In this document: piece after piece, positions 46,201 to 58,200 of the stretch
Layout of the letters: each line of letters starts with the position of its first letter
Position numbering within the stretch: the first letter of the stretch is position 1
Origin: Mesostigma viride
Taxonomy: Eukaryota; Streptophyta; Mesostigmatophyceae; Mesostigmatales; Mesostigmataceae
Assembly (NCBI GenBank): GCA_009746045.1
Contig: RPFO01000072.1
Coordinates: 827,620 to 891,619, forward strand
Length of the DNA stretch: 64,000 nucleotides
Direction: 5' to 3'
The notes under the pieces: generated by a model
What the model saw: the letters and a program-made list of their open reading frames with translations, nothing else
What the model was told of the DNA's origin: nothing
Databases searched by the model: none
Program-made: the position numbers and the translations under genes

Positions 46201-49200
46201 GGCCGCGGTGGCGGGGAAGAAGGGATGTCGGGGGCTGAGCAAGCGGGGTACACCCTCGAGACGTCGAGTGGGCGCCACCTGGACGTGGATGTGGTCTACC
46301 GGTAGGTACTCTACTCTCCTGCCCACAGTGCACCGGCAGGTAGTCGACTCTCCTGCCCATAGTGCAGCGGCAGGTACTCTACTCTCCTGCCCATAGTGCC
46401 CCGGCAGGTACTCGACTCTCCTGCCCATAGTGCACCGGCAGGTAGTCTACTCTCCTGCCCACAGTGCACCGGCAGGTACTCTACTCTCCTGCCCATAGTG
46501 CAGCGGCAGGTAGTCTACTCTCCTGCCCACAGTGCACCGGCAGGTAGTCGACTCTCCTGCCCACAGTGCCCCGGCAGGTAGTCGACTCTCCTGCCCATAG
46601 TGCACCGGCAGGTAGTCTACTCTCCTGCCCACAGTGCCCCGGCAGGTAGTCGACTCTCCTGCCCATAGTGCACCGGCAGGTAGTCTACTCTCCTGCCCAC
46701 AGTGCCCCGGCAGGTAGTCTACTCTCCTGCCCATAGTGCACCGGCAGGTAGTCGACTCTCCTGCCCACAGTGCACCGGCAGGTAGTCTACTCTCCTGCCC
46801 ATAGTGCAGCGGCAGGTACTCTACTCTCCTGCCCACAGTGCACCGGCAGGTACTCGACTCTCCTGCCCACAGTGCACCGGCAGGTAGTCGACTCTCCTGC
46901 CCACAGTGCACCGGCAGGTACTCTACTCTCCTGCCCACAGTGCACCGGCAGGTACTCTACTCTCCTGCCCATAGTGCACCGGCAGGTACTCGACTCTCCT
47001 GCCCACAGTGCACCGGCAGGTAGTCGACTCTCCTGCCCACAGTGCACCGGCAGGTACTCGACTCTCCTGCCCACAGTGCACCGGCAGGTAGTCTACTCTC
47101 CTGCCCATAGTGCACCGGCAGGTACTCTACTCTCCTGCCCACAGTGCAGCGGCAGGTACTCGACTCTCCTGCCCACAGTGCACCGGCAGGTAGTCTACTC
47201 TCCTGCCCACAGTGCACCGGCAGGTACTCTACTCTCCTGCCCACAGTGCACCGGCAGGTAGTCTACTCTCCTGCCCATAGTGCAGCGGCAGGTAGTCGAC
47301 TCTCCTGCCCACAGTGCACCGGCAGGTAGTCTACTCTCCTGCCCACAGTGCACCGGCAGGTACTCTACTCTCCTGCCCACAGTGCACCGGCAGGTACTCT
47401 ACTCTCCTGCCCACAGTGCACCGGCAGGTAGTCGACTCTCCTGCCCACAGTGCCCCGGCAGGTAGTCTACTCTCCTGCCCACAGTGCACCGGCAGGTAGT
47501 CTACTCTCCTGCCCATAGTGCACCGGCAGGTACTCTACTCTCCTGCCCACAGTGCACCGGCAGGTACTCGACTCTCCTGCCCACAGTGCACCGGCAGGTA
47601 CTCTACTCTCCTGCCCACAGTGCACCGGCAGGTAGTCGACTCTCCTGCCCATAGTGCACCGGCAGGTACTCGACTCTCCTGCCCACAGTGCACCGGCAGG
47701 TACTCGACTCTCCTGCCCACAGTGCACCGGCAGGTACTCTACTCTCCTGCCCACAGTGCACCGGCAGGTAGTCTACTCTCCTGCCCATAGTGCACCGGCA
47801 GGTAGTCTACTCTCCTGCCCACAGTGCACCGGCAGGTACTCTACTCTCCTGCCCATAGTGCACCGGCAGGTAGTCTACTCTCCTGCCCATAGTGCACCGG
47901 CAGGTACTCGACTCTCCTGCCCACAGTGCACCGGCAGGTAGTCTACTCTCCTGCCCACAGTGCACCGGCAGGTAGTCGACTCTCCTGCCCATAGTGCACC
48001 GGCAGGTACTCTACTCTCCTGCCCACAGTGCACCGGCAGGTACTCTACTCTCCTGCCCATAGTGCACCGGCAGGTAGTCTACTCTCCTGCCCATAGTGCA
48101 CCGGCAGGTAGTCTACTCTCCTGCCCACAGTGCACCGGCAGGTACTCTACTCTCCTGCCCATAGTGCACCGGCAGGTACTCTACTCTCCTGCCCACAGTG
48201 CAGCGGCAGGTAGTCTACTCTCCTGCCCATAGTGCAGCGGCAGGTACTCTACTCTCCTGCCCATAGTGCACCGGCAGGTACTCTACTCTCCTGCCCACAG
48301 TGCACCGGCAGGTAGTCTACTCTCCTGCCCACAGTGCACCGGCAGGTAGTCTACTCTCCTGCCCACAGTGCACCGGCAGGTACTCGACTCTCCTGCCCAT
48401 AGTGCACCGGCAGGTAGTCTACTCTCCTGCCCATAGTGCACCGGCAGGTAGTCGACTCTCCTGCCCACAGTGCACCGGCAGGTAGTCTACTCTCCTGCCC
48501 ATAGTGCACCGGCAGGTACTCTACTCTCCTGCCCACAGTGCAGCGGCAGGTACTCTACTCTCCTGCCCATAGTGCACCGGCAGGTACTCGACTCTCCTGC
48601 CCACAGTGCACCGGCAGGTACTCTACTCTCCTGCCCACAGTGCACCGGCAGGTACTCTACTCTCCTGCCCATAGTGCACCGGCAGGTACTCGACTCTCCT
48701 GCCCACAGTGCACCGGCAGGTAGTCTACTCTCCTGCCCACAGTGCACCGGCAGGTACTCTACTCTCCTGCCCATAGTGCACCGGCAGGTACTCTACTCTC
48801 CTGCCCATAGTGCACCGGCAGGTACTCGACTCTCCTGCCCATAGTGCAGCGGCAGGTACTCTACTCTCCTGCCCATAGTGCACCGGCAGGTACTCTACTC
48901 TCCTGCCCACAGTGCAGCGGCAGGTAGTCTACTCTCCTGCCCACAGTGCACCGGCAGGTAGTCGACTCTCCTGCCCATAGTGCACCGGCAGGTACTCTAC
49001 TCTCCTGCCCACAGTGCACCGGCAGGTACTCTACTCTCCTGCCCATAGTGCACCGGCAGGTAGTCTACTCTCCTGCCCATAGTGCACCGGCAGGTACTCT
49101 ACTCTCCTGCCCATAGTGCACCGGCAGGTACTCGACTCTCCTGCCCATAGTGCAGCGGCAGGTACTCTACTCTCCTGCCCATAGTGCACCGGCAGGTACT

Positions 49201-52200
49201 CTACTCTCCTGCCCACAGTGCAGCGGCAGGTAGTCTACTCTCCTGCCCACAGTGCACCGGCAGGTAGTCTACTCTCCTGCCCATAGTGCACCGGCAGGTA
49301 CTCTACTCTCCTGCCCACAGTGCACCGGCAGGTACTCGACTCTCCTGCCCATAGTGCAGCGGCAGGTACTCTACTCTCCTGCCCATAGTGCACCGGCAGG
49401 TAGTCGACTCTCCTGCCCACAGTGCACCGGCAGGTAGTCTACTCTCCTGCCCACAGTGCAGCGGCAGGTAGTCGACTCTCCTGCCCATAGTGCACCGGCA
49501 GGTACTCTACTCTCCTGCCCACAGTGCACCGGCAGGTAGTCTACTCTCCTGCCCATAGTGCACCGGCAGGTAGTCTACTCTCCTGCCCATAGTGCACCGG
49601 CAGGTAGTCTACTCTCCTGCCCACAGTGCACCGGCAGGTACTCTACTCTCCTGCCCATAGTGCACCGGCAGGTACTCTACTCTCCTGCCCACAGTGCAGC
49701 GGCAGGTAGTCTACTCTCCTGCCCATAGTGCAGCGGCAGGTACTCTACTCTCCTGCCCATAGTGCACCGGCAGGTACTCTACTCTCCTGCCCACAGTGCA
49801 CCGGCAGGTAGTCTACTCTCCTGCCCACAGTGCACCGGCAGGTACTCGACTCTCCTGCCCACAGTGCACCGGTAGGTAGTCTACTCTCCTGCCCACAGTG
49901 CACCGGCAGGTAGTCTACTCTCCTGCCCATAGTGCACCGGCAGGTAGTCGACTCTCCTGCCCACAGTGCACCGGCAGGTACTCGACTCTCCTGCCCATAG
50001 TGCACCGGCAGGTACTCTACTCTCCTGCCCACAGTGCACCGGCAGGTAGTCTACTCTCCTGCCCATAGTGCAGCGGCAGGTACTCTACTCTCCTGCCCAT
50101 AGTGCACCGGCAGGTACTCTACTCTCCTGCCCATAGTGCACCGGCAGGTAGTCGACTCTCCTGCCCACAGTGCACCGGCAGGTACTCTACTCTCCTGCCC
50201 ACAGTGCAGCGGCAGGTACTCTACTCTCCTGCCCATAGTGCACCGGCAGGTACTCTACTCTCCTGCCCACAGTGCACCGGCAGGTACTCTACTCTCCTGC
50301 CCATAGTGCACCGGCAGGTAGTCTACTCTCCTGCCCACAGTGCACCGGCAGGTAGTCTACTCTCCTGCCCACAGTGCACCGGCAGGTAGTCTACTCTCCT
50401 GCCCATAGTGCACCGGCAGGTACTCTACTCTCCTGCCCATAGTGCACCGGCAGGTAGTCTACTCTCCTGCCCATAGTGCACCGGCAGGTACTCTACTCTC
50501 CTGCCCACAGTGCAGCGGCAGGTAGTCTACTCTCCTGCCCACAGTGCACCGGCAGGTAGTCGACTCTCCTGCCCATAGTGCACCGGCAGGTACTCTACTC
50601 TCCTGCCCACAGTGCACCGGCAGGTACTCTACTCTCCTGCCCATAGTGCACCGGCAGGTAGTCTACTCTCCTGCCCATAGTGCACCGGCAGGTACTCTAC
50701 TCTCCTGCCCATAGTGCACCGGCAGGTACTCGACTCTCCTGCCCATAGTGCAGCGGCAGGTACTCTACTCTCCTGCCCATAGTGCACCGGCAGGTACTCT
50801 ACTCTCCTGCCCACAGTGCAGCGGCAGGTAGTCTACTCTCCTGCCCACAGTGCACCGGCAGGTAGTCGACTCTCCTGCCCATAGTGCACCGGCAGGTACT
50901 CTACTCTCCTGCCCACAGTGCACCGGCAGGTACTCGACTCTCCTGCCCATAGTGCAGCGGCAGGTACTCTACTCTCCTGCCCATAGTGCACCGGCAGGTA
51001 CTCTACTCTCCTGCCCACAGTGCACCGGCAGGTAGTCTACTCTCCTGCCCACAGTGCAGCGGCAGGTAGTCGACTCTCCTGCCCATAGTGCACCGGCAGG
51101 TACTCTACTCTCCTGCCCACAGTGCACCGGCAGGTACTCTACTCTCCTGCCCATAGTGCACCGGCAGGTAGTCTACTCTCCTGCCCATAGTGCACCGGCA
51201 GGTAGTCTACTCTCCTGCCCACAGTGCACCGGCAGGTACTCTACTCTCCTGCCCATAGTGCACCGGCAGGTACTCTACTCTCCTGCCCACAGTGCAGCGG
51301 CAGGTAGTCTACTCTCCTGCCCATAGTGCAGCGGCAGGTACTCTACTCTCCTGCCCATAGTGCACCGGCAGGTACTCTACTCTCCTGCCCACAGTGCACC
51401 GGCAGGTAGTCTACTCTCCTGCCCACAGTGCACCGGCAGGTACTCGACTCTCCTGCCCACAGTGCACCGGTAGGTAGTCTACTCTCCTGCCCACAGTGCA
51501 CCGGCAGGTAGTCTACTCTCCTGCCCATAGTGCACCGGCAGGTAGTCGACTCTCCTGCCCACAGTGCACCGGCAGGTACTCGACTCTCCTGCCCATAGTG
51601 CACCGGCAGGTACTCTACTCTCCTGCCCACAGTGCACCGGCAGGTAGTCTACTCTCCTGCCCATAGTGCAGCGGCAGGTACTCTACTCTCCTGCCCATAG
51701 TGCACCGGCAGGTACTCTACTCTCCTGCCCATAGTGCACCGGCAGGTAGTCGACTCTCCTGCCCACAGTGCACCGGCAGGTACTCTACTCTCCTGCCCAC
51801 AGTGCAGCGGCAGGTACTCTACTCTCCTGCCCATAGTGCACCGGCAGGTACTCTACTCTCCTGCCCACAGTGCACCGGCAGGTACTCTACTCTCCTGCCC
51901 ATAGTGCACCGGCAGGTAGTCTACTCTCCTGCCCACAGTGCACCGGCAGGTAGTCTACTCTCCTGCCCACAGTGCACCGGCAGGTAGTCTACTCTCCTGC
52001 CCATAGTGCACCGGCAGGTAGTCGACTCTCCTGCCCATAGTGCACCGGCAGGTAGTCTACTCTCCTGCCCATAGTGCACCGGCAGGTACTCGACTCTCCT
52101 GCCCACAGTGCACCGGCAGGTAGTCTACTCTCCTGCCCACAGTGCACCGGCAGGTAGTCTACTCTCCTGCCCACAGTGCACCGGCAGGTAGTCTACTCTC

Positions 52201-55200
52201 CTGCCCATAGTGCACCGGCAGGTAGTCTACTCTCCTGCCCATAGTGCACCGGCAGGTACTCTACTCTCCTGCCCACAGTGCACCGGCAGGTACTCTACTC
52301 TCCTGCCCACAGTGCAGCGGCAGGTAGTCGACTCTCCTGCCCATAGTGCACCGGCAGGTACTCTACTCTCCTGCCCATAGTGCACCGGCAGGTAGTCTAC
52401 TCTCCTGCCCATAGTGCACCGGCAGGTACTCTACTCTCCTGCCCACAGTGCAGCGGCAGGTACTCGACTCTCCTGCCCACAGTGCACCGGTAGGTAGTCT
52501 ACTCTCCTGCCCACAGTGCACCGGCAGGTAGTCTACTCTCCTGCCCATAGTGCACCGGCAGGTACTCTACTCTCCTGCCCATAGTGCACCGGCAGGTAGT
52601 CGACTCTCCTGCCCATAGTGCACCGGCAGGTACTCGACTCTCCTGCCCATAGTGCACCGGCAGGTAGTCGACTCTCCTGCCCATAGTGCACCGGCAGGTA
52701 GTCTACTCTCCTGCCCATAGTGCACCGGCAGGTACTCTACTCTCCTGCCCATAGTGCACCGGCAGGTAGTCGACTCTCCTGCCCACAGTGCCCCGGCAGG
52801 TAGTCTACTCTCCTGCCCATAGTGCACCGGCAGGTAGTCGACTCTCCTGCCCATAGTGCACCGGCAGGTAGTCTACTCTCCTGCCCATAGTGCACCGGCA
52901 GGTAGTCGACTCTCCTGCCCATAGTGCACCGGCAGGTAGTCGACTCTCCTGCCCATAGTGCACCGGCAGGTACTCTACTCTCCTGCCCACAGTGCACCGG
53001 CAGGTAATCTACTCTCCTGCCCACAGTGCACCGGCAGGTAGTCGACTCTCCTGCCCATAGTGCACCGGCAGGTACTCGACTCTCCTGCCCATAGTGCACC
53101 GGCAGGTAGTCGACTCTCCTGCCCACAGTGCCCCGGCAGGTAGTCTACTCTCCTGCCCATAGTGCACCGGCAGGTAGTCGACTCTCCTGCCCATAGTGCA
53201 CCGGCAGGTAATCTACTCTCCTGCCCATAGTGCACCGGCAGGTACTCTACTCTCCTGCCCATAGTGCACCGGCAGGTACTCTACTCTCCTGCCCATAGTG
53301 CACCGGCAGGTACTCTACTCTCCTGCCCATAGTGCACCGGCAGGTACTCTACTCTCCTGCCCATAGTGCACCGGCAGGTAGTCTACTCTCCTGCCCACAG
53401 TGCCCCGGCAGGTAGTCTACTCTCCTGCCCACAGTGCACCGGCAGGTACTCTACTCTCCTGCCCATAGTGCACCGGCAGGTAGTCTACTCTCCTGCCCAT
53501 AGTGCACCGGCAGGTAGTCTACTCTCCTGCCCACAGTGCACCGGCAGGTACTCTACTCTCCTGCCCATAGTGCACCGGCAGGTACTCGACTCTCCTGCCC
53601 ATAGTGCACCGGCAGGTAGTCGACTCTCCTGCCCATAGTGCACCGGCAGGTAGTCTACTCTCCTGCCCACAGTGCACCGGCAGGTAGTCTACTCTCCTGC
53701 CCATAGTGCACCGGCAGGTACTCGACTCTCCTGCCCACAGTGCACCGGCAGGTAGTCGACTCTCCTGCCCACAGTGCAGCGGCAGGTACTCGACTCTCCT
53801 GCCCATAGTGCACCGGCAGGTACTCTACTCTCCTGCCCACAGTGCACCGGCAGGTACTCTACTCTCCTGCCCACAGTGCACCGGCAGGTACTCGACTCTC
53901 CTGCCCACAGTGCACCGGCAGGTAGTCTACTCTCCTGCCCACAGTGCACCGGCAGGTACTCTACTCTCCTGCCCATAGTGCACCGGCAGGTACTCGACTC
54001 TCCTGCCCACAGTGCAGCGGCAGGTAGTCGACTCTCCTGCCCATAGTGCACCGGCAGGTAGTCTACTCTCCTGCCCACAGTGCAGCGGCAGGTACTCTAC
54101 TCTCCTGCCCACAGTGCACCGGCAGGTAGTCGACTCTCCTGCCCATAGTGCACCGGCAGGTACTCGACTCTCCTGCCCACAGTGCACCGGCAGGTACTCT
54201 ACTCTCCTGCCCACAGTGCACCGGCAGGTAGTCGACTCTCCTGCCCATAGTGCACCGGCAGGTACTCTACTCTCCTGCCCATAGTGCACCGGCAGGTAGT
54301 CTACTCTCCTGCCCACAGTGCACCGGCAGGTAGTCTACTCTCCTGCCCACAGTGCACCGGCAGGTAGTCTACTCTCCTGCCCACAGTGCACCGGCAGGTA
54401 GTCTACTCTCCTGCCCATAGTGCACCGGCAGGTAGTCGACTCTCCTGCCCACAGTGCACCGGCAGGTAGTCTACTCTCCTGCCCATAGTGCACCGGCAGG
54501 TACTCGACTCTCCTGCCCACAGTGCACCGGCAGGTACTCTACTCTCCTGCCCATAGTGCACCGGCAGGTACTCTACTCTCCTGCCCATAGTGCACCGGCA
54601 GGTACTCTACTCTCCTGCCCATAGTGCACCGGCAGGTACTCTACTCTCCTGCCCATAGTGCACCGGCAGGTACTCTACTCTCCTGCCCACAGTGCACCGG
54701 CAGGTACTCTACTCTCCTGCCCATAGTGCACCGGCAGGTACTCTACTCTCCTGCCCATAGTGCACCGGCAGGTACTCTACTCTCCTGCCCATAGTGCACC
54801 GGCAGGTACTCGACTCTCCTGCCCACAGTGCACCGGCAGGTAGTCGACTCTCCTGCCCACAGTGCAGCGGCAGGTACTCTACTCTCCTGCCCATAGTGCA
54901 GCGGCAGGTACTCTACTCTCCTGCCCATAGTGCACCGGCAGGTACTCGACTCTCCTGCCCATAGTGCACCGGCAGGTAGTCTACTCTCCTGCCCACAGTG
55001 CAGCGGCAGGTAGTCGACTCTCCTGCCCATAGTGCACCGGCAGGTACTCGACTCTCCTGCCCACAGTGCACCGGCAGGTAGTCGACTCTCCTGCCCATAG
55101 TGCAGCGGCAGGTACTCTACTCTCCTGCCCATAGTGCACCGGCAGGTACTCGACTCTCCTGCCCATAGTGCACCGGCAGGTAGTCTACTCTCCTGCCCAT

Positions 55201-58200
55201 AGTGCACCGGCAGGTAGTCTACTCTCCTGCCCATAGTGCACCGGCAGGTAGTCTACTCTCCTGCCCATAGTGCACCGGCAGGTACTCTACTCTCCTGCCC
55301 ACAGTGCACCGGCAGGTAGTCTACTCTCCTGCCCATAGTGCACCGGCAGGTACTCTACTCTCCTGCCCATAGTGCACCGGCAGGTAGTCTACTCTCCTGC
55401 CCATAGTGCACCGGCAGGTACTCTACTCTCCTGCCCACAGTGCACCGGCAGGTAGTCTACTCTCCTGCCCATAGTGCACCGGCAGGTACTCTACTCTCCT
55501 GCCCATAGTGCACCGGCAGGTACTCTACTCTCCTGCCCATAGTGCACCGGCAGGTACTCTACTCTCCTGCCCACAGTGCACCGGCAGGTACTCTACTCTC
55601 CTGCCCATAGTGCACCGGCAGGTACTCTACTCTCCTGCCCACAGTGCACCGGCAGGTACTCTACTCTCCTGCCCATAGTGCACCGGTAGGTACTCGACTC
55701 TCCTGCCCATAGTGCACCGGCAGGTACTCTACTCTCCTGCCCACAGTGCACCGGCAGGTACTCGACTCTCCTGCCCACAGTGCACCGGCAGGTAGTCTAC
55801 TCTCCTGCCCACAGTGCACCGGCAGGTACTCGACTCTCCTGCCCACAGTGCACCGGCAGGTAGTCTACTCTCCTGCCCATAGTGCACCGGCAGGTACTCT
55901 ACTCTCCTGCCCATAGTGCACCGGCAGGTACTCGACTCTCCTGCCCACAGTGCACCGGCAGGTAGTCTACTCTCCTGCCCATAGTGCACCGGCAGGTACT
56001 CTACTCTCCTGCCCATAGTGCACCGGCAGGTACTCGACTCTCCTGCCCACAGTGCACCGGCAGGTACTCGACTCTCCTGCCCACAGTGCACCGGCAGGTA
56101 GTCTACTCTCCTGCCCACAGTGCACCGGCAGGTAGTCTACTCTCCTGCCCACAGTGCACCGGCAGGTAGTCGACTCTCCTGCCCACAGTGCACCGGCAGG
56201 TACTCTACTCTCCTGCCCATAGTGCACCGGCAGGTAGTCGACTCTCCTGCCCACAGTGCAGCGGCAGGTACTCGACTCTCCTGCCCACAGTGCACCGGCA
56301 GGTAGTCTACTCTCCTGCCCACAGTGCACCGGCAGGTAGTCGACTCTCCTGCCCACAGTGCACCGGCAGGTAGTCTACTCTCCTGCCCACAGTGCAGCGG
56401 CAGGTAGTCGACTCTCCTGCCCACAGTGCACCGGCAGGTACTCGACTCTCCTGCCCACAGTGCACCGGCAGGTAGTCGACTCTCCTGCCCATAGTGCAGC
56501 GGCAGGTACTCTACTCTCCTGCCCATAGTGCACCGGCAGGTACTCGACTCTCCTGCCCATAGTGCACCGGCAGGTAGTCTACTCTCCTGCCCATAGTGCA
56601 CCGGCAGGTAGTCTACTCTCCTGCCCATAGTGCACCGGCAGGTAGTCTACTCTCCTGCCCATAGTGCACCGGCAGGTACTCTACTCTCCTGCCCACAGTG
56701 CAGCGGCAGGTAGTCTACTCTCCTGCCCATAGTGCACCGGCAGGTACTCTACTCTCCTGCCCATAGTGCACCGGCAGGTAGTCTACTCTCCTGCCCATAG
56801 TGCACCGGCAGGTACTCTACTCTCCTGCCCACAGTGCACCGGCAGGTAGTCTACTCTCCTGCCCATAGTGCACCGGCAGGTACTCTACTCTCCTGCCCAT
56901 AGTGCACCGGCAGGTAGTCGACTCTCCTGCCCATAGTGCACCGGCAGGTACTCTACTCTCCTGCCCACAGTGCACCGGCAGGTACTCTACTCTCCTGCCC
57001 ATAGTGCACCGGCAGGTACTCTACTCTCCTGCCCACAGTGCACCGGCAGGTACTCTACTCTCCTGCCCATAGTGCACCGGTAGGTACTCGACTCTCCTGC
57101 CCATAGTGCACCGGCAGGTACTCTACTCTCCTGCCCACAGTGCACCGGCAGGTACTCGACTCTCCTGCCCACAGTGCACCGGCAGGTAGTCTACTCTCCT
57201 GCCCACAGTGCACCGGCAGGTACTCGACTCTCCTGCCCACAGTGCACCGGCAGGTAGTCTACTCTCCTGCCCATAGTGCACCGGCAGGTACTCTACTCTC
57301 CTGCCCATAGTGCACCGGCAGGTACTCGACTCTCCTGCCCACAGTGCACCGGCAGGTAGTCTACTCTCCTGCCCATAGTGCACCGGCAGGTACTCTACTC
57401 TCCTGCCCATAGTGCACCGGCAGGTACTCGACTCTCCTGCCCACAGTGCACCGGCAGGTACTCGACTCTCCTGCCCACAGTGCACCGGCAGGTAGTCTAC
57501 TCTCCTGCCCACAGTGCACCGGCAGGTAGTCTACTCTCCTGCCCACAGTGCACCGGCAGGTAGTCGACTCTCCTGCCCACAGTGCACCGGCAGGTACTCT
57601 ACTCTCCTGCCCATAGTGCACCGGCAGGTAGTCGACTCTCCTGCCCACAGTGCAGCGGCAGGTACTCGACTCTCCTGCCCACAGTGCACCGGCAGGTAGT
57701 CTACTCTCCTGCCCACAGTGCACCGGCAGGTAGTCGACTCTCCTGCCCACAGTGCACCGGCAGGTAGTCTACTCTCCTGCCCATAGTGCACCGGCAGGTA
57801 CTCTACTCTCCTGCCCACAGTGCACCGGCAGGTACTCTACTCTCCTGCCCATAGTGCACCGGCAGGTACTCGACTCTCCTGCCCATAGTGCACCGGCAGG
57901 TACTCTACTCTCCTGCCCATAGTGCACCGGCAGGTAGTCTACTCTCCTGCCCACAGTGCACCGGCAGGTACTCGACTCTCCTGCCCATAGTGCAGCGGCA
58001 GGTACTCGACTCTCCTGCCCATAGTGCACCGGCAGGTACTCGACTCTCCTGCCCATAGTGCACCGGCAGGTAGTCTACTCTCCTGCCCATAGTGCACCGG
58101 CAGGTACTCTACTCTCCTGCCCATAGTGCACCGGCAGGTAGTCTACTCTCCTGCCCATAGTGCACCGGCAGGTACTCTACTCTCCTGCCCACAGTGCACC

